A DNA stretch of 64,000 nucleotides from CAVUMR01 sp963742715 (GTDB lineage Bacteria; Actinomycetota; Actinomycetes; Mycobacteriales; Micromonosporaceae), in NCBI GenBank assembly GCA_963742715.1, contig CAVUMR010000002.1:620001-684000 (forward strand), read 5' to 3'. Under the pieces are notes generated by a model. It made no database searches and was not told the DNA's origin. It worked only from the letters and a program-made list of their open reading frames with translations. Positions 55,683 to 62,632 of the stretch are shown piece by piece. Position 1 is the stretch's first letter; every line of letters begins with the position of its first letter. The translations under genes and the position numbers were made by a program.

Positions 55683-56002
55683 GCCGAGTCACCGCCCCAC
55701 CGCTGGTGGGCGGCTTGGCGGGTGCAGCCGATACGGAGGGCGATTTCGGCCCAGGAGTAGCCGTAGGCGCGTAGGCCGGTGACGGCGTGCCCGATCGCGG
55801 TGTCGAGTTCGTCGGCGAGGTCGAGTAGGCCGGGGAGTGCTTCGACGTCGCCGTCGGCGACGCGGCGCCCGGCAGCGCGCAGGATGCGCCGGGCGAAGGC
55901 GGTGTATTGGTCGTTCTCGACGACCGGCCGGAATCGACGGTTTCCCGTCAAGGACGTGTTGACGGTGTTCGTGCTGGTCGGCACGGTGCGGTTAGGGTGC
56001 AT
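55679..56002 (-). CDS. AICE HTH protein
   Basis: 107 residues from ATG 56002. A helical first part (about 25-75, YTAFARRILRAAGRRVADGDVEALPGLLDLADELDTAIGHAV) precedes a sigma-70-like HTH (GYSWAEIALRIGCTRQAAHQRW). It probably binds DNA. Such small proteins are conserved in AICE operons. Overlaps the next gene by 4 bp. Confidence 0.8.
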   Translation of the reverse strand: MHPNRTVPTSTNTVNTSLTGNRRFRPVVENDQYTAFARRILRAAGRRVADGDVEALPGLLDLADELDTAIGHAVTGLRAYGYSWAEIALRIGCTRQAAHQRWGGDSA

Positions 56003-56123
56003 GGGTCCACTCCTTTAGGGGTGTGGTGGTGAGGGCCGGCCAGTGCTTTTGCAGGGCTGCTGGGCCGGCCCTCGCGTACGAAGGTGTGTCGGGTGGCGCT
56101 GCGTGCTGCGGTGGGTCCGGCGT

Positions 56124-56480
56124 TCAGATGCCGGGGCAGCGGGGGCAGTGCCGGCGGCCGGTGCCGCCGAGAACGGCCAGGGTCAGGCCGAGGAGTACGA
56201 GCAGCCCGGCCGCGATGGCGGCCAGGTGGCGGAGCAGGGTCAGGCCGGTGCCGGCGGTGCCGAGCTGGTAGCCGGTGCCGGCGACCGCCGTGATCGCGGC
56301 GAGGGTGATGGCGGGGATGGTGCGCCAGGAACGGCGCAGAACCCGCGGCGTCGGGCATGCCGGTGCCGGTCGGGTTGCGTCGGCGGGCGGTACGACCCTC
56401 AGGTGCCGACGCGTACGAGCCGACGTAGTGGTGGTGTCCGCCCGGTCGGTGGCGGCGGTGGCGTTGGTGGTGGTGGTCAT
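56124..56480 (-). CDS. AICE small membrane protein
   Basis: 118 residues from ATG 56480, overlapping the FtsK-like gene's stop (ATGA). A Thr-rich cytoplasmic N-terminus (residues 1-50) is followed by two membrane helices (TIPAITLAAITAVAGTGYQLG and LAAIAAGLLVLLGLTLAVLGG) and a short Cys-containing tail (RRHCPRCPGI). A spreading or mating-pore role, as with Spd proteins, is possible but unproven. Confidence 0.65.
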   Translation of the reverse strand: MTTTTNATAATDRADTTTTSARTRRHLRVVPPADATRPAPACPTPRVLRRSWRTIPAITLAAITAVAGTGYQLGTAGTGLTLLRHLAAIAAGLLVLLGLTLAVLGGTGRRHCPRCPGI

Positions 56481-57364
56481 GCGGCCACCCCCAGCAGGTC
56501 AGCGGTGACCGCCGGACGGTCCGTGGTGGTGTGGTGGGGTGTGCGGCGGATCCAGGCCGCGTAGTCGGCCAGGTCTTCGATTTGCGCGTCGGTCAGATAC
56601 GGGGGCCGGATCAGGCGGGGTACGCCGCCTTCGGCGATGAGGTAGCCGACGCCGCGTTGTTCGGGTGGGATGGTGGCGGCGGAGTAGCCGCGGGATACCC
56701 AGCCGTGGCCGAGGATCAGGTCGGAGGAGTTGTCGGTGGTGCAGCGGCCGGCGAACCGCCACCCGAAGATGTCCCGCAGGCTGGTGGGGATGATGTCGAT
56801 GTTGGGTCGTTGGGTGGCGGCCACGACGATCACGCCGCAGGCCCGACCCCGGGCGACGACGTCACGCATGAGCGCGACGAACGCTTCTTGCTGTTGTTTG
56901 GTGCCGACGGTCGCGGAGAAGTACGCGATTTCGTCGATCATGCACACGATGGTGGACAGCCGATCGTCCGGGACGATCTTGCGGCGGTTGTGGGTGAACA
57001 GCCAGGCGTAGCGGTTGTCGATGACTTTCTGCAGCCGCGCCAGGGTGAGGATCGCGGCGTCGATGTCGGGTCCGACGTAGATGTCGGCGACGTCCATCCA
57101 TTGGCCGAGCTCGACCCACTTGCCATCCAGCAGACACAGCCGGGTGTTGGCCGACAGGGCGGCGTGGGCGGCGATGTTGTTGAGCAGCCCGGACTTGCCG
57201 GCTTCCGGTTCGCCTCCGGCGAGCAGGTTCTTACCGGCCAGGGTGGTGTAGACGGGGTGGCCGAACTCGTCGATGCCGAGGTAGATCGGGTCGAACATCG
57301 ACAGCGCCGGCCCCACCGGAACCGTGTCCACGGCAGCGGTAGTAGTGATGGGTATGGCAGCCAT
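56477..57364 (-). CDS. tra: FtsK/SpoIIIE-like conjugal DNA translocase (TraSA-like)
   Basis: 295 residues from ATG 57364 (AAGGAGCG upstream). It is a RecA-fold ATPase: Walker A in NLLAGGEPEAGKSGLLNNI, Walker B in IVCMIDEIAYF, and the switch VVAATQRPNID. The N-terminus lacks a membrane part, so the membrane anchor is probably the separate upstream gene. AICE and Streptomyces plasmid Tra proteins move double-stranded DNA between mycelia. The length matches the compact translocases of pSAM2-type elements. Confidence 0.9.
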   Translation of the reverse strand: MAAIPITTTAAVDTVPVGPALSMFDPIYLGIDEFGHPVYTTLAGKNLLAGGEPEAGKSGLLNNIAAHAALSANTRLCLLDGKWVELGQWMDVADIYVGPDIDAAILTLARLQKVIDNRYAWLFTHNRRKIVPDDRLSTIVCMIDEIAYFSATVGTKQQQEAFVALMRDVVARGRACGVIVVAATQRPNIDIIPTSLRDIFGWRFAGRCTTDNSSDLILGHGWVSRGYSAATIPPEQRGVGYLIAEGGVPRLIRPPYLTDAQIEDLADYAAWIRRTPHHTTTDRPAVTADLLGVAA

Positions 57365-57446
57365 GACGGCGCTCCTTCACATACGGAAGTTGGCGGTTGG
57401 GAATGTGCGTGGGGCCGGCCTGGTTAGGGCCGACCCCACGGGTGGG

Positions 57447-58442
57447 TTAGATCCAGTCGGTGACGTCCTCGCCGGTGTCGCCGCTGGCGGTCGACGCCTG
57501 GCCTGGTGAGGAGGGCCGGGTGGTGGCCTTGACCGGCCTGCCGTTGGCGGCGTTGCCGGGGCCGGTCTTGTCCCGGCGGGGGTCGGGGATGGTGACCATG
57601 TCCGGGGTGACCTGCGGCAGGTCCAGAGCGGTCAGGTCGGCGCCGGCGGTGACCGGTTCGGTGTTGCGGTTGCGGCCGGGGATGCGGTCGAGCAGGTCGC
57701 CGAGTAGGCCGGTCAGCGGTGAGGTGATCGGCTCGTCGAAGGAGTGCCGGCGTTTGATGTCGAACCGCACGTAGGCGGCGTAGGTACCGCGCCCACCGGG
57801 GGCGGTTTGGACACTGCGCGCCCAGCACGCCACCGCGAGTTTGGGTAGGCGGCCTTCGATCTCGTCGAGGGAGAGGCCGGAGCGCAGCCACACCCAGACG
57901 CGTTCCCCGACCGGGGTGGGGGTGGCCCACAGGATCAGCGGCAGGCTGCCGTCACGATCCGTCGGGAGGAACTCGCGGAAACACACCCGCAGCCGATGCC
58001 GAGAGATTTGGCACCAGCACACCGCCACGATCCAACGCCGCAGCGGCGGCCACACGAACAGGACACCGACGGCGGCGGCGACGATGGCCACGGCACCTGC
58101 GCCGTGGACGAAATGACCGACGCCGGAGATGGCGGCGCTGAGCAGGCCGCCGAGGGTGATTTCCGGCAGCCAGTGCCAGATGATCCGTAGCACCGGCCAC
58201 ACCAGCACCAGCACCCCGACATGCACCGCGGTCACGAGCGCGACCGCCAGGCCCAGCCCGATGGCCAGGCCGATACCGGTGAATTGGGCGGTGATCACGG
58301 CGGCGAGGAGCCAGCCGGCGAGCAGGGTCACCCAAAACGCGATCCAGGCGCGGCGGGCCGCAGAACGGCGTACGTTCGCCGCGATCAGGTTGATGTCGGT
58401 CGAGCGGCGACGCCGACCGAAAAGGCCACTAGACTTGGGCAT
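57447..58442 (-). CDS. AICE membrane protein upstream of FtsK-like gene
   Basis: 331 residues from ATG 58442. Four hydrophobic segments cover about 30-150 (AWIAFWVTLLAGWLLAAVITAQF; LAIGLGLAVALVTAVHVGVLVLVWPVLRII; ITLGGLLSAAISGVGHFVHGAGAVAIVAAAVGVLFVW). A soluble domain follows (about 160-290, beta-rich with WATPTPVGERVWVWLRSGLSL), then a Thr/Pro-rich tail. It may act as the membrane half of a split translocase with the following gene. Family not recognised beyond AICE association. Confidence 0.75.
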   Translation of the reverse strand: MPKSSGLFGRRRRSTDINLIAANVRRSAARRAWIAFWVTLLAGWLLAAVITAQFTGIGLAIGLGLAVALVTAVHVGVLVLVWPVLRIIWHWLPEITLGGLLSAAISGVGHFVHGAGAVAIVAAAVGVLFVWPPLRRWIVAVCWCQISRHRLRVCFREFLPTDRDGSLPLILWATPTPVGERVWVWLRSGLSLDEIEGRLPKLAVACWARSVQTAPGGRGTYAAYVRFDIKRRHSFDEPITSPLTGLLGDLLDRIPGRNRNTEPVTAGADLTALDLPQVTPDMVTIPDPRRDKTGPGNAANGRPVKATTRPSSPGQASTASGDTGEDVTDWI

Positions 58443-58582
58443 GACTCGCCCTCCCTCTCTTAGGGAAATGGGTGGGTTAAGGGAGACACGAGGCCGGCGG
58501 ACCGTGATGTCAGCACCGGCCCCGCGTCACATTCCGAAGGGCGTTGGAGGCAGGCAGCCACCTGCCTCCACGCGATTCCCCT

Positions 58583-58780
58583 CTAGGCGCTGCGTTTCAC
58601 CGTTTCCTGGTGAGCGGCGTAGGCCTTGTCCGTGACCGCCACTGCCGCGCGGTACCGCTGATGAGCAATACGCGACATGTCCGCCAACAGGACAGCGATC
58701 CTTCCGAGCAGGGTTTCCTCGTCAACCAACTGCTGATACTCATCCCACAGCTGCGCTGTGGTCTTGTGCTTCTGCGTCAC
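58583..58780 (-). CDS. AICE small hypothetical protein
   Basis: 65 residues from GTG 58780, preceded by TGAGGT; an in-frame upstream start at 58819 lacks a ribosome site. It is a helical polypeptide with LWDEYQQLVDEETLLGRIAVLLADMSRIAHQRYRAAV. No known family. It lies between the regulatory protein-like gene and the membrane protein on the same strand. Confidence 0.55.
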   Translation of the reverse strand: MTQKHKTTAQLWDEYQQLVDEETLLGRIAVLLADMSRIAHQRYRAAVAVTDKAYAAHQETVKRSA

Positions 58781-58831
58781 AGCTACCTCACATGCGTGCA
58801 AATCCACACGGGACAACAACCGGGGAGAGGA

Positions 58832-59152
58832 CTAAGCCGCCTTCGAAACCGAAGACGTCGCCGAACGAATCTCCTTCGCGCGGAAAGCCACGCCACTGCG
58901 GCCATTCTGATTCCACGGCAGAGCCTCCAGCTCCACCGGAACGACGATCTGACCCAGACTCACATTCGGCCGTTCACCAGCCACCGTGATCTTGAGCATC
59001 TCGCCGCCCGTCTTGTCCAGCGCCATGCACTGGACCTGCCACATCGGCGCACCATCCTTGTTGAACCGCTGCTTACCGTTCGCGTCCTTCTTCTCCTCCA
59101 CGCCCAACGTCACCGTGAACGTCACACCAGAGATGTCCTGCAACAGACGCAT
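58832..59152 (-). CDS. SCO3933-like AICE regulatory protein
   Basis: 106 residues from ATG 59152 (GGAG upstream). A beta-rich single domain: ISGVTFTVTLGVEEKKDANGKQRFNKDGAPMWQVQCMALDKTGG, VSLGQIVVPVELEALPWNQNGRSGVAFRAKEI. This resembles the small AICE regulatory proteins typified by SCO3933, recognised by eye. It is the first gene of the leftward operon and is divergent from the XRE regulator with a 157-bp gap. Confidence 0.75.
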   Translation of the reverse strand: MRLLQDISGVTFTVTLGVEEKKDANGKQRFNKDGAPMWQVQCMALDKTGGEMLKITVAGERPNVSLGQIVVPVELEALPWNQNGRSGVAFRAKEIRSATSSVSKAA

Positions 59153-59249
59153 GACCAACTCCCTCGGAGTCGTCAGGGCCGTAGCCCCGGGTGTCCTTCA
59201 CCCACGTCCAGAAAACCCCCGGCTTGGTGACCTCTACACCGCATCGGCG

Positions 59250-59267
59250 GGACGTTTAGGACGTTTG
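59250..59267. promoter_or_regulatory. Tandem GGACGTTT boxes upstream of the XRE regulator
   Basis: GGACGTTTA and GGACGTTTG lie side by side (59250-59258, 59259-59267), 43 bp before the regulator's start and in the divergent region with the leftward operon. Related boxes (GGGACGTTT and AGGACGCTTTG, reverse strand) lie at about 61162-61194 in front of the HD gene. Both sites are candidates for the XRE regulator. Confidence 0.5.
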
Positions 59268-59309
59268 TGGTACCGTCAAAACGACACTGCAAAGGACGGG
59301 GGGTCCCCA

Positions 59310-60107
59310 ATGGCGAATGAGCGGTTGCGAGCTGCAATGGACCGTCGACGTGCCACGATTGCCGCCGTAGCGACGGTGGCGGAGGTCGATCCGAAGACGG
59401 TCAGTCGATGGCTCGGCGGACGCGTACCGCATCCGCGTCATCGCTGGGCGATCGCCAAGTACCTCAACGAGGACCAGGATTTTCTCTGGCCCGGTGCGGA
59501 GCAGCGATCGGCCGACGGAAACGCTGCCAGTGCAGAGGTTGTCTCGGTGTACCCGTACCGATCCAACCTGCCGACGGCAACTTGGTGGGATCTGATCAGC
59601 CGTGCTGAGAAACAGATCGATCTACTCGGCTACACACTGTACTTCCTGCCGATGGAGCATCCACAACTCATCGAAACGCTTCGTGAGAAGTGTGAGCAAG
59701 GCTGCAAGATACGTGCGGCCATTGCAAAACCGGAATCCCAGCATGTTGCGTATCGGGATGCCGAAGAGGATCTAGCGATGACGCTAGTCGTGAGGATCCA
59801 GACGACCATGAAGTACTTCCGGCCGTTGCTCAACTGTCCAGGGTTCGAACTGCGATACCAGGACGTGCCTCTGTACAACTCTGTGTTCCGCTTCGATGAC
59901 GAAATGCTCGTGACACCGCACCTGTACGCGACGCCTGGATCGTCGGCGCCGCTGCTGCATCTTCGACGACTCGGACCGAACGGTCTGTTCTCACGATTTG
60001 CCGGGCACTTCGAAGGCATCTGGGCCGACACCGAGCCAGTCCCAGACAATCAGCCGGGCAAGACACCCGACACCGGCACCAGTCGAGGGCAGGAGAAGAG
60101 CGCATGA
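59310..60107 (+). CDS. XRE-type regulator with PLD-like C-terminal domain
   Basis: 265 residues from ATG 59310 (AAAGGACGGGGGG upstream). The N-terminal HTH (RRRATIAAVATVAEVDPKTVSRWLGGRVPHPRHRWAIAKYL) is followed by a DUF5919-like domain (about 85-250, PTATWWDLISRAEKQIDLLGYTLYFLPMEHPQ...EGIWADTEPVP). Such proteins control AICEs (KorSA-like position), usually together with a Nudix protein. Its stop overlaps the Nudix start (ATGA). Confidence 0.85.
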   Translation: MANERLRAAMDRRRATIAAVATVAEVDPKTVSRWLGGRVPHPRHRWAIAKYLNEDQDFLWPGAEQRSADGNAASAEVVSVYPYRSNLPTATWWDLISRAEKQIDLLGYTLYFLPMEHPQLIETLREKCEQGCKIRAAIAKPESQHVAYRDAEEDLAMTLVVRIQTTMKYFRPLLNCPGFELRYQDVPLYNSVFRFDDEMLVTPHLYATPGSSAPLLHLRRLGPNGLFSRFAGHFEGIWADTEPVPDNQPGKTPDTGTSRGQEKSA

Positions 60108-60571
60108 CCAGGGTCGACTACTACGACGACCCCGACGCACCGCAAGCGAACTCGCTCGTACCAGCAGCATCGGCCATCGTGACGACAGATGACGGACGGC
60201 TCGTCCTGCATCGACGGACCGACAACGACCTGTGGGCGCTTCCCGGCGGTGGAATGGAGCGCGGGGAGTCGTTGAGCGACAACATCGTCCGGGAGGTACG
60301 CGAAGAAACAGGTCTGGATGTCAAGCCGCAGTACGTGATCGGCGTGTACTCCGATCCTCGGCACGTCTTCGCGTACGACAACGGGGAGGTTCGCCAGGAG
60401 TACTCAGTGTGTGTGGCGTGCCGCGTTGTCGGTGGCGAGCTTCGGATCAGTGATGAGTCGACGGAGCTTGGCGCCTTTACTCCGGACGAAGCGCGCCAGT
60501 TGCCGATGCATCCCAGGATCCGCGCTCGAATCGACGACTACCTTGATCACCAGCGGGGAGCGGTGCGTTAG
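60104..60571 (+). CDS. Nudix hydrolase, Pif-like
   Basis: 155 residues from ATG 60104. The Nudix box is complete: GGMERGESLSDNIVREVREETGL (GX5EX7REUXEEXGU). The pSAM2 protein Pif, which prevents redundant transfer, is a Nudix hydrolase in the same place, so this is probably the element's transfer-immunity protein. It is translationally coupled to the XRE regulator and overlaps the 3' end of the convergent HD gene. Confidence 0.9.
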   Translation: MTRVDYYDDPDAPQANSLVPAASAIVTTDDGRLVLHRRTDNDLWALPGGGMERGESLSDNIVREVREETGLDVKPQYVIGVYSDPRHVFAYDNGEVRQEYSVCVACRVVGGELRISDESTELGAFTPDEARQLPMHPRIRARIDDYLDHQRGAVR

Positions 60572-61128
60572 CCAATAGCCACACCGCTGGCGTAAGCCGC
60601 GCGGGTGATGGCGTCGATGGCTGCTCGGATCTCATCCGCCGCCGCGGTGATGCCTCGCGGCACCGTGTGCTCCGGCCCGTACCGCTGCCGGATCTCCGCC
60701 AGACGATCATCGAAATTCACCGGTTCCCCGGCAGGGCTTGTGGTCATGTCGCAGAACCACAACCCATCACGTGCCAGCGAAGACTCGTCAGGGAACGCCG
60801 CCAGCTCGTCGGCCAGGCCGCGTAGCTCCGCCTCGTACTTGGCGCCGGAGTGATTCGCAACGAGGCCGCAGAGTCGATCAGCCATGCCAAGCCGACGTAG
60901 GAACATTGCGCCGTCGAGCGGATGAAACCCGGTGCTCTTGACCTCGGGCGAGTAGCCGACGTCATGGAGCCATGCGGAGGCGACAAGGAGATCCGCGTCG
61001 TCACCAAGTGCCGGTCGCAGGGTCTCTGCCTTCGCCGCCACGGATTGCACGTGCGCCCACCGGCGCTGCAGGGAAGCTGCCATCTGAGCTTCCGCAAGCT
61101 CGCGGGCACGGTCGATTAGGTCACTCAC
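60568..61128 (-). CDS. HD-domain protein
   Basis: 186 residues from GTG 61128, with no ribosome site and a TAGCGT-like -10 about 7 bp upstream, so the transcript may be leaderless. The HD metal motif is in LLVASAWLHDVGYSPEVKS, with a further His in HPLDGAMFLRRLGM and CGLVANHSGAKYEAE. It is a probable nucleotide phosphohydrolase. Its gene is convergent with the Nudix gene with a 4-bp overlap, and GGACGTTT-like boxes lie upstream. Confidence 0.85.
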   Translation of the reverse strand: MSDLIDRARELAEAQMAASLQRRWAHVQSVAAKAETLRPALGDDADLLVASAWLHDVGYSPEVKSTGFHPLDGAMFLRRLGMADRLCGLVANHSGAKYEAELRGLADELAAFPDESSLARDGLWFCDMTTSPAGEPVNFDDRLAEIRQRYGPEHTVPRGITAAADEIRAAIDAITRAAYASGVAIG

Positions 61129-61171
61129 GACACCACGCTAAAGCCAACAGGACGGACGTTGGCAAAGCGTC

Positions 61172-61312
61172 CTAGCCGTCCCCGAAACGTCCCGGGCGAC
61201 GTCCCTTACGCCTCGCCAGAAGTACCGCGCCATAGACGGCACCTACCACCGCCACCGCGCACAACATGCAGCTCAACAGCGTGATGACGTGCCATGGCCG
61301 CAGACCACTCAT
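61172..61312 (-). CDS. Small single-pass membrane protein
   Basis: 46 residues from ATG 61312. The sequence MSGLRPWHVITLLSCMLCAV starts a membrane helix that continues AVVGAVYGAVLLARR, followed by a basic tail (KGRRPGRFGDG). Similar PWH-starting small membrane proteins occur in AICEs of streptomycetes, to my recollection. Longer readings in this frame are not supported. It lies just upstream of the HD gene on the same strand. Confidence 0.55.
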   Translation of the reverse strand: MSGLRPWHVITLLSCMLCAVAVVGAVYGAVLLARRKGRRPGRFGDG

Positions 61313-62095
61313 GGTCACGAACCGTACAGGCCGAGTGACCAGTCGTCCTGTCCGGCTGCCGGCAATTTCGGTGAGAACTTTCTGTACGTCTTCAAGGCGG
61401 CCCTGACGGGCCGCAGCGCGCCATCCGGCCGCCCGGCCTGCCGCTGACGCTCCGGCCGGCGGCCGGCAACCCGGCGGCGCGCGGAAACCAGAAACGGCCC
61501 CGGGCCGCCACTGGGGGGTAGCACAAGGCCGAACAAGAAAGATCAATATTAGGTCGGCAGCAGGCAGGGCGGCGCGGCGTAGGGCCAGAGCAGCCGCCGT
61601 ACGGCGCGTCACGGTCCGCCGGCCAAGGACGGATGCCTCCGGCGGGGACCTCCGGCTCCGGGATCGCAAGATCAGTTGCGGTGGGTCGGTGGAACGGCCA
61701 TCCCGCCCGCCGACGGCCCAGGCGGAGCCGAGCAGACCACCGCCCGGGGCGCCAGCCGCCGCCCGCAAGGTGTCAACCGCCGCCTGACATGGCGCCCCGG
61801 GCGGCGGTCCGCTCCCGGAACGGTGGGCCGACGGCAGACGGGATGTCCTCGTGAGGTGACGGAAGTGACCGGGCTACCGCTGTGGTGGCGGCGTTCGATT
61901 GGCATCCGACACGGAGGTCTGGTCCAGCTGGAGCTCCGCCTTTCGTTGGTCTTCCCGGAGAGCCTCGACAGTCACGGCGAGTTGGTGCGGCTATCCGTCG
62001 GTTGAGTGGGGGATGCAATCGATGCGTGCGACGCTGAATACGTGGGTCGATCTTTCTGGTCGTGGTAGATCGATGGCTCCATGGGAGGGGTTGCT
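61313..62095. other. Gene-poor stretch, possible origin or transfer locus
   Basis: 783 bp without a supported gene, between the AICE control block and the NLR module. It contains a G-run (GGGGGGTAGCAC near 61515), an AT-rich patch (AGAAAGATCAATATTA near 61532-61550) unusual here, and GC-rich inverted-repeat-like runs (CCGGCCGGCGGCCGG near 61453). It may hold a double-strand origin, clt site or att remnant, but nothing is proven. Confidence 0.35.
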
Positions 62096-62521
62096 GTGTC
62101 TGAGGTGGCCGATGTGGTGAGTGTGGTGATGCCGTATCTGTCGTCTGCGGCGTTGGCGTATGGCGGTGCGGTGGTGGGGCGGGTAGTCGATCAGGTGGAG
62201 GACACGACGGCGGATGCGGCGGTGGGGCTTGGGCGGCGGTTGTTGCGGCGGTTGTTCGCCTCGGGCCGGGCGGCGCAGGTGCGGGAGGCGGTGGCGGAGG
62301 TGGCCGGGCAGCCGGCGGATGAGTCGGCTGTGGAGTTGTTGCGCGTGCAGGTCCAGCGGGCGTTGGCTGCCGATGGAGCGCTGCTGGAGGATGTGGTCGC
62401 GCTGTTGCGTGCCGGTGGCGCGGTGCCGGCCGGCTTCCAGGTGACTGTCACCGGAGGGCAGGGTGTGCAGGTGGGACACCACAACTCGCAGACGAACACT
62501 TTCTCGGCGCCACCGCAGTGA
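62096..62521 (+). CDS. Small effector-like protein with C-terminal RHIM-like amyloid motif
   Basis: 141 residues from GTG 62096, chosen because GGGAGGGG lies 5-6 nt upstream (an ATG at 62081 is possible). The N-terminal 100 residues are all-helical with a hydrophobic first helix (VSVVMPYLSSAALAYGGAVV) and amphipathic basic helices (GRRLLRRLFA), resembling small membrane-active HeLo/Bell-type effector domains. The C-terminus has GVQVGHHNSQTNTF (residues 123-136), a RHIM/BASS-like motif. The stop overlaps the NLR start (GTGA), so the two proteins are coupled. Role: likely cell-death effector that the NLR activates by amyloid templating (inference). Confidence 0.8.
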   Translation: MSEVADVVSVVMPYLSSAALAYGGAVVGRVVDQVEDTTADAAVGLGRRLLRRLFASGRAAQVREAVAEVAGQPADESAVELLRVQVQRALAADGALLEDVVALLRAGGAVPAGFQVTVTGGQGVQVGHHNSQTNTFSAPPQ

Positions 62522-62632
62522 CCGGACCTGACCCGGGCGACGACCTGCCGGTCCAACGAGTGCCGGAGCCGACCCCGCTGACTGTCTCGGGTGGGCAGGG
62601 TGTGCAGGTGGGTCACCACAACTCGCAGACGA
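62441..62632 (+). repeat. Near-identical amyloid-motif DNA in two adjacent genes
   Basis: The DNA for the motif is almost the same in both genes: 62441-62497 and 62578-62632. The run GGGCAGGGTGTGCAGGTGGG and the following codons for HHNSQTN are shared apart from a few silent changes. The amyloid partners therefore stay matched, by selection or gene conversion. Confidence 0.85.

Larger units (their letters stand above)
51266..61312. mobile_element. Actinomycete integrative conjugative element (AICE), pSAM2-like
   Basis: A tRNA-Asn-linked integrase, Xis, RepSA-like initiator, small Zn proteins, DUF2637 membrane protein, FtsK-like translocase, XRE regulator and Nudix protein follow in the order known for AICEs. 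Int to FtsK is one minus-strand operon with several 4-bp overlaps. GTAC-rich runs typical of the flanking chromosome are much sparser. The right end is not visible; the NLR genes to the right may be cargo, and the element may extend past 64000. Confidence 0.85.
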
